A stretch of DNA of 64,000 nucleotides from contig NZ_BDAZ01000012.1 of the NCBI RefSeq assembly GCF_001612725.1, positions 185,408-249,407 on the forward strand. The letters are read 5' to 3'. Under the pieces are notes generated by a model that worked only from the letters and a program-made list of their open reading frames with translations, had not been told where the DNA came from and did not search any database. This DNA comes from Nocardia anaemiae NBRC 100462 (GTDB lineage: Bacteria; Actinomycetota; Actinomycetes; Mycobacteriales; Mycobacteriaceae). The translations under genes were made by a program, and so were the position numbers. Positions 55,221 through 64,000 of this stretch are shown one piece after another (within the stretch, counting starts at the first letter, position 1; each line of letters begins with the position of its first letter).

Positions 55221-57173
55221 TCACGATTGACTCCCCCTCTGGGCCGGGCGGACGGCGGCGTACCAGTCGAGTAGGTCCGGGTTGTCCACGGCGCTGCGTT
55301 CGACGACGCGGGTCGGGTCGGCGCCTTGGAACAGCTTTTTGATGGGGACCTCGAGTTTTTTTCCGGTGCGGGTGTGCGGAATGCCCGGGGCGACGATGAT
55401 TTCGTCCGGGACGTGGCGGGGGGAGACCTCGGTGCGGATGGTGGTGTTGATGCGGGCTTTCAGGTCGTCGGTGAGGGCGGTGCCCGGGGTGAGGGTGACG
55501 AATAGCGGCATCCAGTAGCCGCCGTCGGATTGTTCGGCGCCGATGACGAGGGCCTCGGTGATTTCGGGGAGGCGTTCGACGGATTGGTAGATATCGGCGC
55601 TGCCCATGCGGATGCCGTGGCGGTTGAGGGTGGAGTCGGAGCGGCCGTGCACCACGATGCTGCCCCGCTCGGTGATGGTGATCCAGTCACCGTGTCGCCA
55701 GATGCCGGGGAACATGTCGAAATACGCGTCGTGGTAACGGGTTCCGTCCGGATCGTGCCAGAAGCGAATCGGCATCGACGGCATCGGTTTGGTGATGACG
55801 AGCTCGCCGACCTCGTCGCGGACCGGCTTGCCGTCGGCGTCGAACGCCTCGAGCGCGACGCCCAGATAAGGTGCGGACAGCTCACCCGGCCAGGTCGGCA
55901 CGGTCCGCGCGCCGCCGATGAAGGCGGAGACCACGTCGGTGCCGCCGCTGATCGAGGCGACCTGTACGTGGTCACCGACATTTTCGCCCAACCACACCGC
56001 CGATGCGGGCGGCAGTGCCGAACCGGTGATGCCCACCTGCCGCAGTGCGGTGAGATCGTGGTCGGTGCGCGGCACCGCACCCGCCTTGATGCAGGCGAGC
56101 ACATAACCCGGACTGGTGCCGAGTACGGTCGCGCCGACCTGGGATGCGATGTGCCACAGCGCGTCCGGAGTCGGGTAGGTGGGGCTGCCGTCGTAGCAGA
56201 CAATGGTCGCACCGACCAGCAGTCCGGCGACCTGGAAGTTCCACATCATCCAGCTCGGGCTGGTGTACCAGAAGAACGTGTCGTCGGACCCGATATCGGC
56301 TTGCAGCGCAACGGCTTTGAGATGCTCGAGCACGACACCGCCGTGTCCGTGCACGATGCCCTTGGGCAGACCCGTTGTGCCGGAGGAGAAGACGATCCAC
56401 AGCGGATGGTCGAAATCGACCGTCTCGGTTTCGATGACAACGGCCTCGGTATTTGTGGCGGCATCGGTCCAGGTGAGTGCGTCCGGCACCGGCAGACCCA
56501 GCTGGGAGACGGCGACCGTGGTCCGCACGGTGTCCAATCCGGCCCGCAATGCCGCGATATCGTCGCGCTTGTCATGGGTCTTGCCGCCGAACCGGTAGCC
56601 GTCGGCGGTGATCAGCACGGTTGGTTCGAGCTGGCCGAGCCGGTCCAGCGCGGCCTTCGGCGAGTAGTCCTGACCGCAGGCACTCCACACCGCGCCGATG
56701 CTCGCGGTGGCCAGAAAGGCGATCACCGCCTCCGGAATATTCGGCAGATATCCGACCACCCGATCACCCGGCTGCACGCCGAGCGAACGCAGTGTGCGCG
56801 CGAGCGCCGCAGTGCTGTCGATCAATTCGCTCCAGGACACCTCGCGTACCGCAGCGTCCTCGGTCACCGCGACGATGGCGGCCCGATCGGTGCGGAACTG
56901 CCGCACCACCTGATCGACATAGTTCAGCCGCGTGCCCGGGAACCACTGCGCCCCGGGCATTTCCGAACTCGCCAGCACCTCGCCCGCGATCGGGCCGAGC
57001 TCGAAGTAATCCCACAGCGCACCCCAGAAGCCGGGCAGGTCATCGACCGACCACTGCCACAGCGACCGGTAATCCGGCGCGGACTGTCCGGTGCGGGCGG
57101 CCACGAACTCCGCGAAGTCGGTGATGCGCGCCTTCGCGATATCAGATTCGGTCGGCACCCATTGTGGTTGCAC
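55221..57173 (-). CDS. Acetoacetyl-CoA synthetase (acetoacetate-CoA ligase)
   Basis: A 650-residue ATP-dependent ligase that turns acetoacetate, CoA and ATP into acetoacetyl-CoA, AMP and PPi. AMP-binding core FSSGTTGLPKG, then YTSPSWMMWNF characteristic of acetoacetyl-CoA synthetases, GGTDVVSAF, HGDW, and the C-terminal lysine motif TRTGKKLEVPIKK. Length fits the family. A GTG start at 57173 is chosen because AGGAGG lies seven bases upstream; the open frame continues to 57416 inside the neighbour without family likeness. It is last in the leucine/acyl-CoA operon, where it can salvage the acetoacetate made by HMG-CoA cleavage. Confidence 0.93.
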   Translation of the reverse strand: MQPQWVPTESDIAKARITDFAEFVAARTGQSAPDYRSLWQWSVDDLPGFWGALWDYFELGPIAGEVLASSEMPGAQWFPGTRLNYVDQVVRQFRTDRAAIVAVTEDAAVREVSWSELIDSTAALARTLRSLGVQPGDRVVGYLPNIPEAVIAFLATASIGAVWSACGQDYSPKAALDRLGQLEPTVLITADGYRFGGKTHDKRDDIAALRAGLDTVRTTVAVSQLGLPVPDALTWTDAATNTEAVVIETETVDFDHPLWIVFSSGTTGLPKGIVHGHGGVVLEHLKAVALQADIGSDDTFFWYTSPSWMMWNFQVAGLLVGATIVCYDGSPTYPTPDALWHIASQVGATVLGTSPGYVLACIKAGAVPRTDHDLTALRQVGITGSALPPASAVWLGENVGDHVQVASISGGTDVVSAFIGGARTVPTWPGELSAPYLGVALEAFDADGKPVRDEVGELVITKPMPSMPIRFWHDPDGTRYHDAYFDMFPGIWRHGDWITITERGSIVVHGRSDSTLNRHGIRMGSADIYQSVERLPEITEALVIGAEQSDGGYWMPLFVTLTPGTALTDDLKARINTTIRTEVSPRHVPDEIIVAPGIPHTRTGKKLEVPIKKLFQGADPTRVVERSAVDNPDLLDWYAAVRPAQRGSQS

Positions 57174-57204
57174 CGCATTACCTCCTGGGGAGAGTCTTCG
57201 GAAA

Positions 57205-58017
57205 TCAGGTGTGGTTGGCGCGTCGCACGATCTGCTCGGCATGCCGCAGCACCGGGGCATCGACCATGCGACCTTCGAATGCGAAGACGCCACGATGGTT
57301 CGGGACTTCGTCGAGTACCCTTCGGGCCCAATCGATTTCGTCATCCGACGGTGCGTAGGCGGCCCGGATGACCGGCACCTGGCTGGGATGGATCGCCACC
57401 TTGGCGTCGAAACCAACTGCGACCGCGTCCAGCGCTTCGGCGCGCAGGCCGTCGAGATCGCGGATACTCAGATACACCGAGTCGAGCGCGAACTTGCCGT
57501 ACGCCTTGGCCGCGAGCAGCGTGGTCGACCGAACATGGCGTGCCACATCGCGATAGCTGCCATCGGCGTGCCGACTGGAGTTGCCGCCGAGTCCGGCGAC
57601 CAGGTCCTCCGCACCCCACATTACCCCGAGAGCATTGCGCGCCGATACCGCTTGCCCGACCGCCATGGCGCCGAGCGGCGATTCGATCAGCGCGATCACC
57701 TCGTAGTCGACGAGTGCGCCGAGCTGTTCGGCGGATTCGGCCTTCGGCAGCATCAGCCGCCGATATTCGGTCCGCGCCAACGCCGCGAGATCCAGATCGT
57801 GTTCGGCGGTGCCGACGGCATTGATCCGAACCACCGTGGTCTCGGGATCCAGCGGGGTTTCGACGAGTGCCTTGCGCGCGGCCGATTTGTCACCGGCCGC
57901 GACACCGTCCTCGAGATCGAGGATCACCACATCGGCTGCCGCGGCGGCCTTTTCGAAACGTTCGGGGCGGTCGGCGGGGCAGAACAGCCAGGCCGGTCCT
58001 GGCATGTGCCAACTCAT
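57205..58017 (-). CDS. citE: CitE-like acyl-CoA lyase (HMG-CoA/citramalyl-CoA lyase type)
   Basis: A 270-residue TIM-barrel lyase of the HpcH/HpaI-CitE family. Motifs: LDLEDGVA (metal and substrate site), a VVRINA segment, IESPLG, MWGAEDLVAGLGG and AIHPSQV. In Mycobacterium tuberculosis the neighbour-conserved homologue Rv2498c cleaves (S)-citramalyl-CoA and HMG-CoA, linking itaconate and leucine breakdown. Gene order here (accD1-accA1-fadE19-MaoC-citE) matches that locus. It overlaps the MaoC gene by four bases. True citrate lyase subunits are absent, so that role is unlikely. Confidence 0.88.
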   Translation of the reverse strand: MSWHMPGPAWLFCPADRPERFEKAAAAADVVILDLEDGVAAGDKSAARKALVETPLDPETTVVRINAVGTAEHDLDLAALARTEYRRLMLPKAESAEQLGALVDYEVIALIESPLGAMAVGQAVSARNALGVMWGAEDLVAGLGGNSSRHADGSYRDVARHVRSTTLLAAKAYGKFALDSVYLSIRDLDGLRAEALDAVAVGFDAKVAIHPSQVPVIRAAYAPSDDEIDWARRVLDEVPNHRGVFAFEGRMVDAPVLRHAEQIVRRANHT

Positions 58018-58496
58018 GCGGGCTCCTTGCGTACCAGCGTCTTTCGTACCGCTGTCGCCACGATATCGCCATGCTGGTTGCGCGCGGTGTGCGCGAAGGT
58101 GAGGATGCCCTCGCCCGGGCGGCTCTTGGATTCGCGCTTATCGGTGACCACCGTCTCGGCATACATGGTGTCGCCGTGGAACAGCGGCTTCGGGAAGGCG
58201 ACCTCGGAGAAGCCCAGGTTGGCCACGATCGTGCCCTGGGTCAGCTGCGCGACCGAGAGGCCGATCAGGGTGGAGAGGGTGAACATCGAATTCACCAGCC
58301 GCTGATGGAACGGCGGCAGCTGATCGCTGAACGCCGCGTCCAGGTGTAGTGCCTGGGTATTCATGGTCAGCGTGGTGAACAGGACATTGTCGGCCTCGGT
58401 AATGGTGCGGCCCGGCCGGTGCTCGTACACCACACCGATCTCGAACTCCTCGAACCACAGGCCGCGCTGCACGATCCGGCGCGGGGTGTCCGTCAC
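58014..58496 (-). CDS. MaoC-like hot-dog hydratase
   Basis: A 160-residue hot-dog-fold enoyl-CoA hydratase (EFEIGVVYEHRPGRTITEAD, then MNTQALHLDAAFS, then HGDTMYAETVV). The usual Asp of the GDxNPxH motif is not evident; the Asn and His remain, as expected for the itaconyl/methylglutaconyl-CoA hydratase-like branch (Rv2499c). Its likely step is hydration of 3-methylglutaconyl-CoA to HMG-CoA or of itaconyl-CoA to citramalyl-CoA. A GTG start at 58496 overlaps the fadE stop as GTGA. A longer frame to 59312 is an artefact of reading through the fadE gene. Confidence 0.86.
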   Translation of the reverse strand: MTDTPRRIVQRGLWFEEFEIGVVYEHRPGRTITEADNVLFTTLTMNTQALHLDAAFSDQLPPFHQRLVNSMFTLSTLIGLSVAQLTQGTIVANLGFSEVAFPKPLFHGDTMYAETVVTDKRESKSRPGEGILTFAHTARNQHGDIVATAVRKTLVRKEPA

Positions 58497-59653
58497 AGGC
58501 CCAGCTCCCGTCCGATCAGCATCAACTGCACCTCCGTCGTGCCCTCGCCGATCTCCAGGATCTTGCTGTCGCGATAGTGCCTGGCCACAGCGTATTCGTT
58601 CATGAAGCCGTAGCCGCCGAAAATCTGGGTGGCGTCGCGGGCGTTGTCCATGGCCGCCTCGCTGGCCACCAGCTTCGCGATGGAGGCTTGCTTCTTGAAG
58701 GGTTTGCCCGCCAGCATGAGCGCGGCGGCGTCGTAGTAGGCGGTGCGGGCGGTGTGGGCGCGCGCCTCCATGCGGGCGATTTTGAAGGCGATGGCCTGGT
58801 TGCGACCGATGGCCTGGCCGAATGCCTCGCGCTCCTTGGCATAGCGCACACTCTCGTCGACGCAGCCCTGGGCCGCGCCGACCGACAGCGCCGCGATGGC
58901 GATCCGGCCCTCGTCCAGAATGCGCAGGAAATTGGCGTAGCCGCGACCGCGCTCGCCGAGCAGGTTCTCCTCCGGCACCCGGACGTCGGTGAAGCTCAGC
59001 GGATGGGTATCCGAGGCATGCCAGCCGACCTTGTTGTAGGCGGGTTCGGCTAGGAAGCCGGGGGTGTCGGTGGGCACGAGGATGGTGGAGATCTCCTTCT
59101 TGCCGCCCGACTGCCCGGTCACCGCGGTCACCGTGACCAGTGTGGTGATATCGGTGCCGGAGTTGGTGATGAACTGCTTGCTGCCATTGATGACCCATTC
59201 GCCGCTGTCGGCCACCGCGGTGGTCCTGGTGCCGCCCGCATCGCTGCCCGCCCCGGGTTCGGTGAGACCGAAGGCGGCGAGATTGCGGCCACTGGTCAAC
59301 TGCGGCAGCCATTCCTGCTTCTGCTTATCGTTGCCGAAGCGATAGATGGGCATCGCCCCAAGCGAGACCCCGGCCTCGAGCGTGATCGCCACACTCTGAT
59401 CGACCTTGCCGAGTTCCTCCAGCGCCAGGCACAGCGCGAAGTAGTCGCCGCCCATACCGCCGTATTCCTCGGGGAACGGCAGGCCGAACAGACCCATATC
59501 GGCCATGCCCGCGACGACCTCGTACGGAAACGTATGGTTCGCATCGTGTTCGGCGGCTACCGGCGCGACCACCGACTTGGCGAAGTCGCGCACGGTCAGT
59601 GCGAGGTCGCGATAGTCCTCGGGCAGCGTGCCGGTGGACAGAAAGTCGGTCAT
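58493..59653 (-). CDS. fadE19: Acyl-CoA dehydrogenase (FadE19-like, branched-chain)
   Basis: A 386-residue FAD enzyme that should oxidise a branched short-chain acyl-CoA, probably isovaleryl-CoA, to the enoyl-CoA. Family signature [11 protein letters not shown]-terminal [14 protein letters not shown]. The Glu in EGT (residue 370) sits where medium- and short-chain dehydrogenases keep their catalytic base. Classical isovaleryl-CoA dehydrogenases have EIGAGT there instead, so the preferred substrate is not certain. ATGA overlap with accA1; second enzyme of the leucine pathway by context. Confidence 0.9.
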   Translation of the reverse strand: MTDFLSTGTLPEDYRDLALTVRDFAKSVVAPVAAEHDANHTFPYEVVAGMADMGLFGLPFPEEYGGMGGDYFALCLALEELGKVDQSVAITLEAGVSLGAMPIYRFGNDKQKQEWLPQLTSGRNLAAFGLTEPGAGSDAGGTRTTAVADSGEWVINGSKQFITNSGTDITTLVTVTAVTGQSGGKKEISTILVPTDTPGFLAEPAYNKVGWHASDTHPLSFTDVRVPEENLLGERGRGYANFLRILDEGRIAIAALSVGAAQGCVDESVRYAKEREAFGQAIGRNQAIAFKIARMEARAHTARTAYYDAAALMLAGKPFKKQASIAKLVASEAAMDNARDATQIFGGYGFMNEYAVARHYRDSKILEIGEGTTEVQLMLIGRELGL

Positions 59654-61683
59654 GCGGAAATTCCTTCTCGCTCGGCGGTTTCGGGTTCGGCGGGCGCCGC
59701 GGCGATGCGCACCAGCGGCTGATCGAGGCGGACCTGCGCACCCGGTTCGACCAGCACTTCGACGGTGCCCGCGACCGGCGCGGTGAGCGTGTGCTCCATC
59801 TTCATGGCCTCGACCACGACGACCGGGGCGCCAACGGCGACGGTGGCACCGTTCGCGACCGGCACCGCGATCACCGAACCAGGCATGGGACTGCGGATTT
59901 CGGCATCGCCGACGTGTTCCGCACCGCCGCGGACATTCACCTCGGCCACTTCGCGCAGCACCGCGACGCCGGATGGTCCGGCCACCCAGAGCTGTCCCTC
60001 GTGCTCGGCGACGCGGTACTCCCGACGCAGGCCCTCCAATGTCAGGACGAGCCTTCCGTCGGTGAAATCGACGGTGAGCGAAACGGATTCGCTGCTGTTG
60101 AGGTGCACCTCGGCGGCATTGGGCGAGCCGGTCAGGTAGACGTGCTCGGTGCGGTCACCACTGGCGAGCCTGATGGTGGTCGGCGCGGGTGTGCCGATGC
60201 GCCACCCGGACGGGATATCCCACGGATCGCTCGCCGCAGCGGGCCAACGCCGCAGCCAGTGATAGGCAGCGGCGGCAATGAATTCCGCATCCCCGACGAC
60301 GGCGGGTCGGAAGTCACCGACGCGGCGGTCCAGCAGACCGGTATCGAGCTTGCCCGCGGCCACATCCTGGTCGGCCAGCAGGAAGCGCAGGAACTCGATA
60401 TTGCTGGTGACGCCGAGCAGGACGGTATCGCTCAGTGCTCGGTCGAGTTTCGCGAGCGCGGTATGGCGATCGGCGGCGTGCACGATGACCTTCGACAGCA
60501 TCGGGTCGTAATCGCTGCCGACCACGGTGCCGATGCGCAGGCCCGAATCCACCCGCACGCCAGCGCCTTCGGGCTCGGACAGGTCGAGCACGGTGCCGCC
60601 GGTGGGCAGGAAGCCGCGACCGGGATCCTCGGCGTAAACACGGGCCTCGATCGCATGGCCGACGAGCCGCAGCTCGTCCTGGTCCACCGCGAGCTTCTGT
60701 CCGGCCGCGATGCGCACCTGGCATTCCACCAGGTCGATCCCGGTGACCAGCTCGGTGACCGGATGCTCCACTTGCAGCCGGGTATTCATCTCCATGAAGA
60801 AGAACTCGTCCGGCCGATCGGCGGACACGATGAACTCGACCGTGCCCGCACCGACATAGTCGACACTGCGCGCGGTATTGCAGGCGGCCGCGCCGATGCG
60901 CGCCCTGGTCGCGGCGTCCAGCAGCGGCGATGGCGCCTCTTCGATGACCTTTTGATGCCGCCGCTGCAGGCTGCATTCGCGTTCGCCGAGGTGGATCACG
61001 TGGCCGAATTGATCGGCCAGAATCTGCACCTCGATATGGCGTGGCCGGGTGACGAAGCGCTCCAGGAACAGGGTGTCGTCACCGAATGCGGAGGCCGCCT
61101 CTCGCCGGGCGCTGGCCAGCGCGGCGGGCAATGCCGACGGTTCCTCGACCAGTCGCATACCCTTGCCGCCGCCTCCAGCCGACGGCTTGACCAGTACCGG
61201 ATAGCCGATATCGCCTGCGGCGTCGATCAATTCGGCATCGGTTAGGCCGGGACGGGCGATGCCGGGGACGATGGGCACATCGAATGCGGCGACAGTGTTC
61301 TTCGCCGCGATCTTGTCGCCCATGATCTCGATCGCCTTCGCTAGCGGCCCGAGGAAAACAATGCCCGCCTCGGCCAGTGCTGCGGCGAAAGCCGCATTCT
61401 CGGAAAGGAATCCGTAACCGGGATGCACAGCCTGCGCACCGGTGCGCACCGCCGCGTCGACAACCTTCTCGATATCGAGATAGCTTTCCCGAGCCGGAGC
61501 TGGACCGAGTCGCACCGCGGTATCGGCCTCGCGCACATGCCTGGCCTGCGCATCCGCGTCGCTGTAGACCGCGACGGACCGAATTCCCATGGCGCGCAAG
61601 GTGCGGATGACGCGCACCGCGATCTCGCCGCGATTGGCGACCAGCACGGTGTCGAAATCAATGGGATGGGACTTGTTCATCAT
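59650..61683 (-). CDS. accA1: Biotin-dependent acyl-CoA carboxylase alpha subunit (methylcrotonyl-CoA type)
   Basis: A 677-residue fusion of biotin carboxylase and biotin carrier domains. N-terminal [16 protein letters not shown]-grasp [23 protein letters not shown], and the C-terminal biotin site EAMKMEH (Lys628). Pairs with the neighbouring beta subunit to carboxylate 3-methylcrotonyl-CoA. Start: tandem ATG-ATG at 61683/61680, five bases after the accD1 stop; the frame further upstream to 61893 is inside accD1. ATGA overlap with fadE19. The substrate assignment rests on gene context. Confidence 0.93.
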   Translation of the reverse strand: MMNKSHPIDFDTVLVANRGEIAVRVIRTLRAMGIRSVAVYSDADAQARHVREADTAVRLGPAPARESYLDIEKVVDAAVRTGAQAVHPGYGFLSENAAFAAALAEAGIVFLGPLAKAIEIMGDKIAAKNTVAAFDVPIVPGIARPGLTDAELIDAAGDIGYPVLVKPSAGGGGKGMRLVEEPSALPAALASARREAASAFGDDTLFLERFVTRPRHIEVQILADQFGHVIHLGERECSLQRRHQKVIEEAPSPLLDAATRARIGAAACNTARSVDYVGAGTVEFIVSADRPDEFFFMEMNTRLQVEHPVTELVTGIDLVECQVRIAAGQKLAVDQDELRLVGHAIEARVYAEDPGRGFLPTGGTVLDLSEPEGAGVRVDSGLRIGTVVGSDYDPMLSKVIVHAADRHTALAKLDRALSDTVLLGVTSNIEFLRFLLADQDVAAGKLDTGLLDRRVGDFRPAVVGDAEFIAAAAYHWLRRWPAAASDPWDIPSGWRIGTPAPTTIRLASGDRTEHVYLTGSPNAAEVHLNSSESVSLTVDFTDGRLVLTLEGLRREYRVAEHEGQLWVAGPSGVAVLREVAEVNVRGGAEHVGDAEIRSPMPGSVIAVPVANGATVAVGAPVVVVEAMKMEHTLTAPVAGTVEVLVEPGAQVRLDQPLVRIAAAPAEPETAEREGISA

Positions 61684-61688
61684 CGCGA

Positions 61689-63278
<1,590 letters not shown>

Positions 63279-63293
63279 CACGCCGTCCTGCCA

Positions 63294-63339
63294 TCCAGTT
63301 AGTCGCCGATAACTGGAATTCAGGTTAATATTCATTAAC
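63294..63339. promoter_or_regulatory. Two palindromic operator candidates between accD1 and the TetR gene
   Basis: Site 1: TCCAGTTA-(8)-TAACTGGA at 63294-63301 and 63310-63317, with perfect 8-base arms. Site 2: GTTAAT-(4)-ATTAAC at 63324-63329 and 63334-63339. Both share the half-site core GTTA/TAAC. Their place in the short divergent region suits a TetR repressor that controls both its own gene and the accD1 operon. Confidence 0.6.
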
Positions 63340-63371
63340 TGAGATGTCCAGGTGTGCTGAAAGGAGCGCGT

Positions 63372-63965
63372 GTGATCAGCACCGACCCTGTCACGCTCAC
63401 CCGCAGGGAACAACTGAAGCTGCAGCGAAGAGCGCAGCTGCTCGACGCGGGTGCCCGGCTCATCGCCGACCGTGGGTTCCTCGGCATGCGCCTGGAAGAC
63501 CTCGGCGCGGCCGTCGGGATCAGCGGACCAGCGGTCTACCGGCACTTCCCGAATAAGGACGCGCTGCTGGTCGAACTGCTGGTCGGGGTCAGTCAGCGGC
63601 TGCTCGACGGCGGCAAGGCCGTGGTGGCGCGGACCGGGTCGGCGCGGGAGGCGCTGGACGGGTTGGTCGATTTCCATCTTGACTTCGCGCTCGGCGAGCC
63701 CGAACTCATCCGGATCCAGGACCGCGACCTCGAGAACGTGCCAGCCGGACCGAGGCGCGAGCTGCGGCGCACCCAGCGACAGTACGTCGAGATCTGGGTG
63801 GCGGTGTTGCGGGAGTTGCATCCGGAGTTGCCGGAGGAGACCGCGCGGGTGCAGGCCCACGCGGGCTTCGGCCTGATGAACTCCACGCCGCACAGCGCCA
63901 CCAATGCCACCGCGACCCGGGCCCGGCCGGTGCTGCGACAGATGGCGCTGTCCGCGCTGGGGTGA
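63372..63965 (+). CDS. bkaR: TetR family repressor (BkaR-like)
   Basis: A 197-residue regulator. Helix-turn-helix at about residues 20-64 ([20 protein letters not shown], then [18 protein letters not shown]), followed by a helical ligand-binding half. Divergent from accD1, exactly as Rv2506/BkaR sits beside the same operon in mycobacteria, where it represses branched-chain keto-acid degradation. A GTG start at 63372 is chosen because AAGGAG lies five bases upstream; a GTG at 63354 would add six residues. The symbol is based on synteny and family rather than sequence alignment. Confidence 0.85.
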   Translation: MISTDPVTLTRREQLKLQRRAQLLDAGARLIADRGFLGMRLEDLGAAVGISGPAVYRHFPNKDALLVELLVGVSQRLLDGGKAVVARTGSAREALDGLVDFHLDFALGEPELIRIQDRDLENVPAGPRRELRRTQRQYVEIWVAVLRELHPELPEETARVQAHAGFGLMNSTPHSATNATATRARPVLRQMALSALG

Positions 63966-64000
63966 TAGATCGCCGCTATTCAAGCCTCTGCCAGCCCCGA

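Noticed and set aside
54965..55342. Possible rightward gene in the gap after the TetR pair
   Set aside because: No ribosome binding site, Arg/Gly-rich translation, and its second half is antisense to the synthetase.
55530..57371. Rightward open frame of 613 codons opposite acetoacetyl-CoA synthetase
   Set aside because: No recognisable domain, atypical composition, fully antisense to a well-supported enzyme.

Overview
The window is high-GC actinobacterial DNA. The combination of giant nonribosomal peptide synthetases (NRPSs), a complete mce lipid-import operon, Mce3R-like double TetR regulators and an accD1/accA1/fadE19/citE leucine-degradation operon next to a BkaR-like repressor points to a mycolic-acid-containing genus. 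Nocardia is my best guess, by gene content and style only. All functional calls come from reading motifs by eye; no database search was run.

Bases 1-31244 hold the last part of a peptide assembly line: a 5'-truncated NRPS, an 8379-residue NRPS that starts in a TGATG overlap with it, and an MbtH-like helper. Ten modules are visible (10 A domains including one partial, 10 carrier domains, 9 condensation domains, one terminal thioesterase) and there is no epimerisation domain. A-domain pocket residues suggest Thr-like, X1, Ser, X2, Ser-like, unknown, Ser, X2, unknown, X1-like. The product is unknown to me. A long hairpin follows mbtH. Beyond it are an XRE regulator with a TPR-like helical body and a divergent 62-residue gene.

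Bases 33159-36661 hold small regulatory genes. A tandem carboxymuconolactone-decarboxylase fusion sits behind a MerR-type promoter that looks leaderless. A leftward, translationally coupled set of three unknown small genes follows. Divergent from it is an XRE/DUF5753 regulator followed by three tandem DUF397 genes. Bases 36820-40841 encode a lipoprotein serine hydrolase, a Tat-exported FAD oxidoreductase and an extended SDR.

Bases 41212-50771 are one tightly packed operon: two small membrane proteins, yrbEA, yrbEB, mceA-F and an Mce-associated protein. A secreted lipase follows. Two paralogous double-TetR regulators of the Mce3R type then read in the opposite direction.

Bases 55221-63278 (minus strand) form a leucine/itaconate-type acyl-CoA degradation operon: accD1, accA1, fadE19, a MaoC-like hydratase, a CitE-like lyase and acetoacetyl-CoA synthetase. 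It is divergent from a TetR repressor of the BkaR type, with two palindromes in the shared control region. Together, the mce operon, lipase and acyl-CoA operon suggest a lipid and branched-chain acid uptake and breakdown neighbourhood beside a secondary-metabolite cluster.
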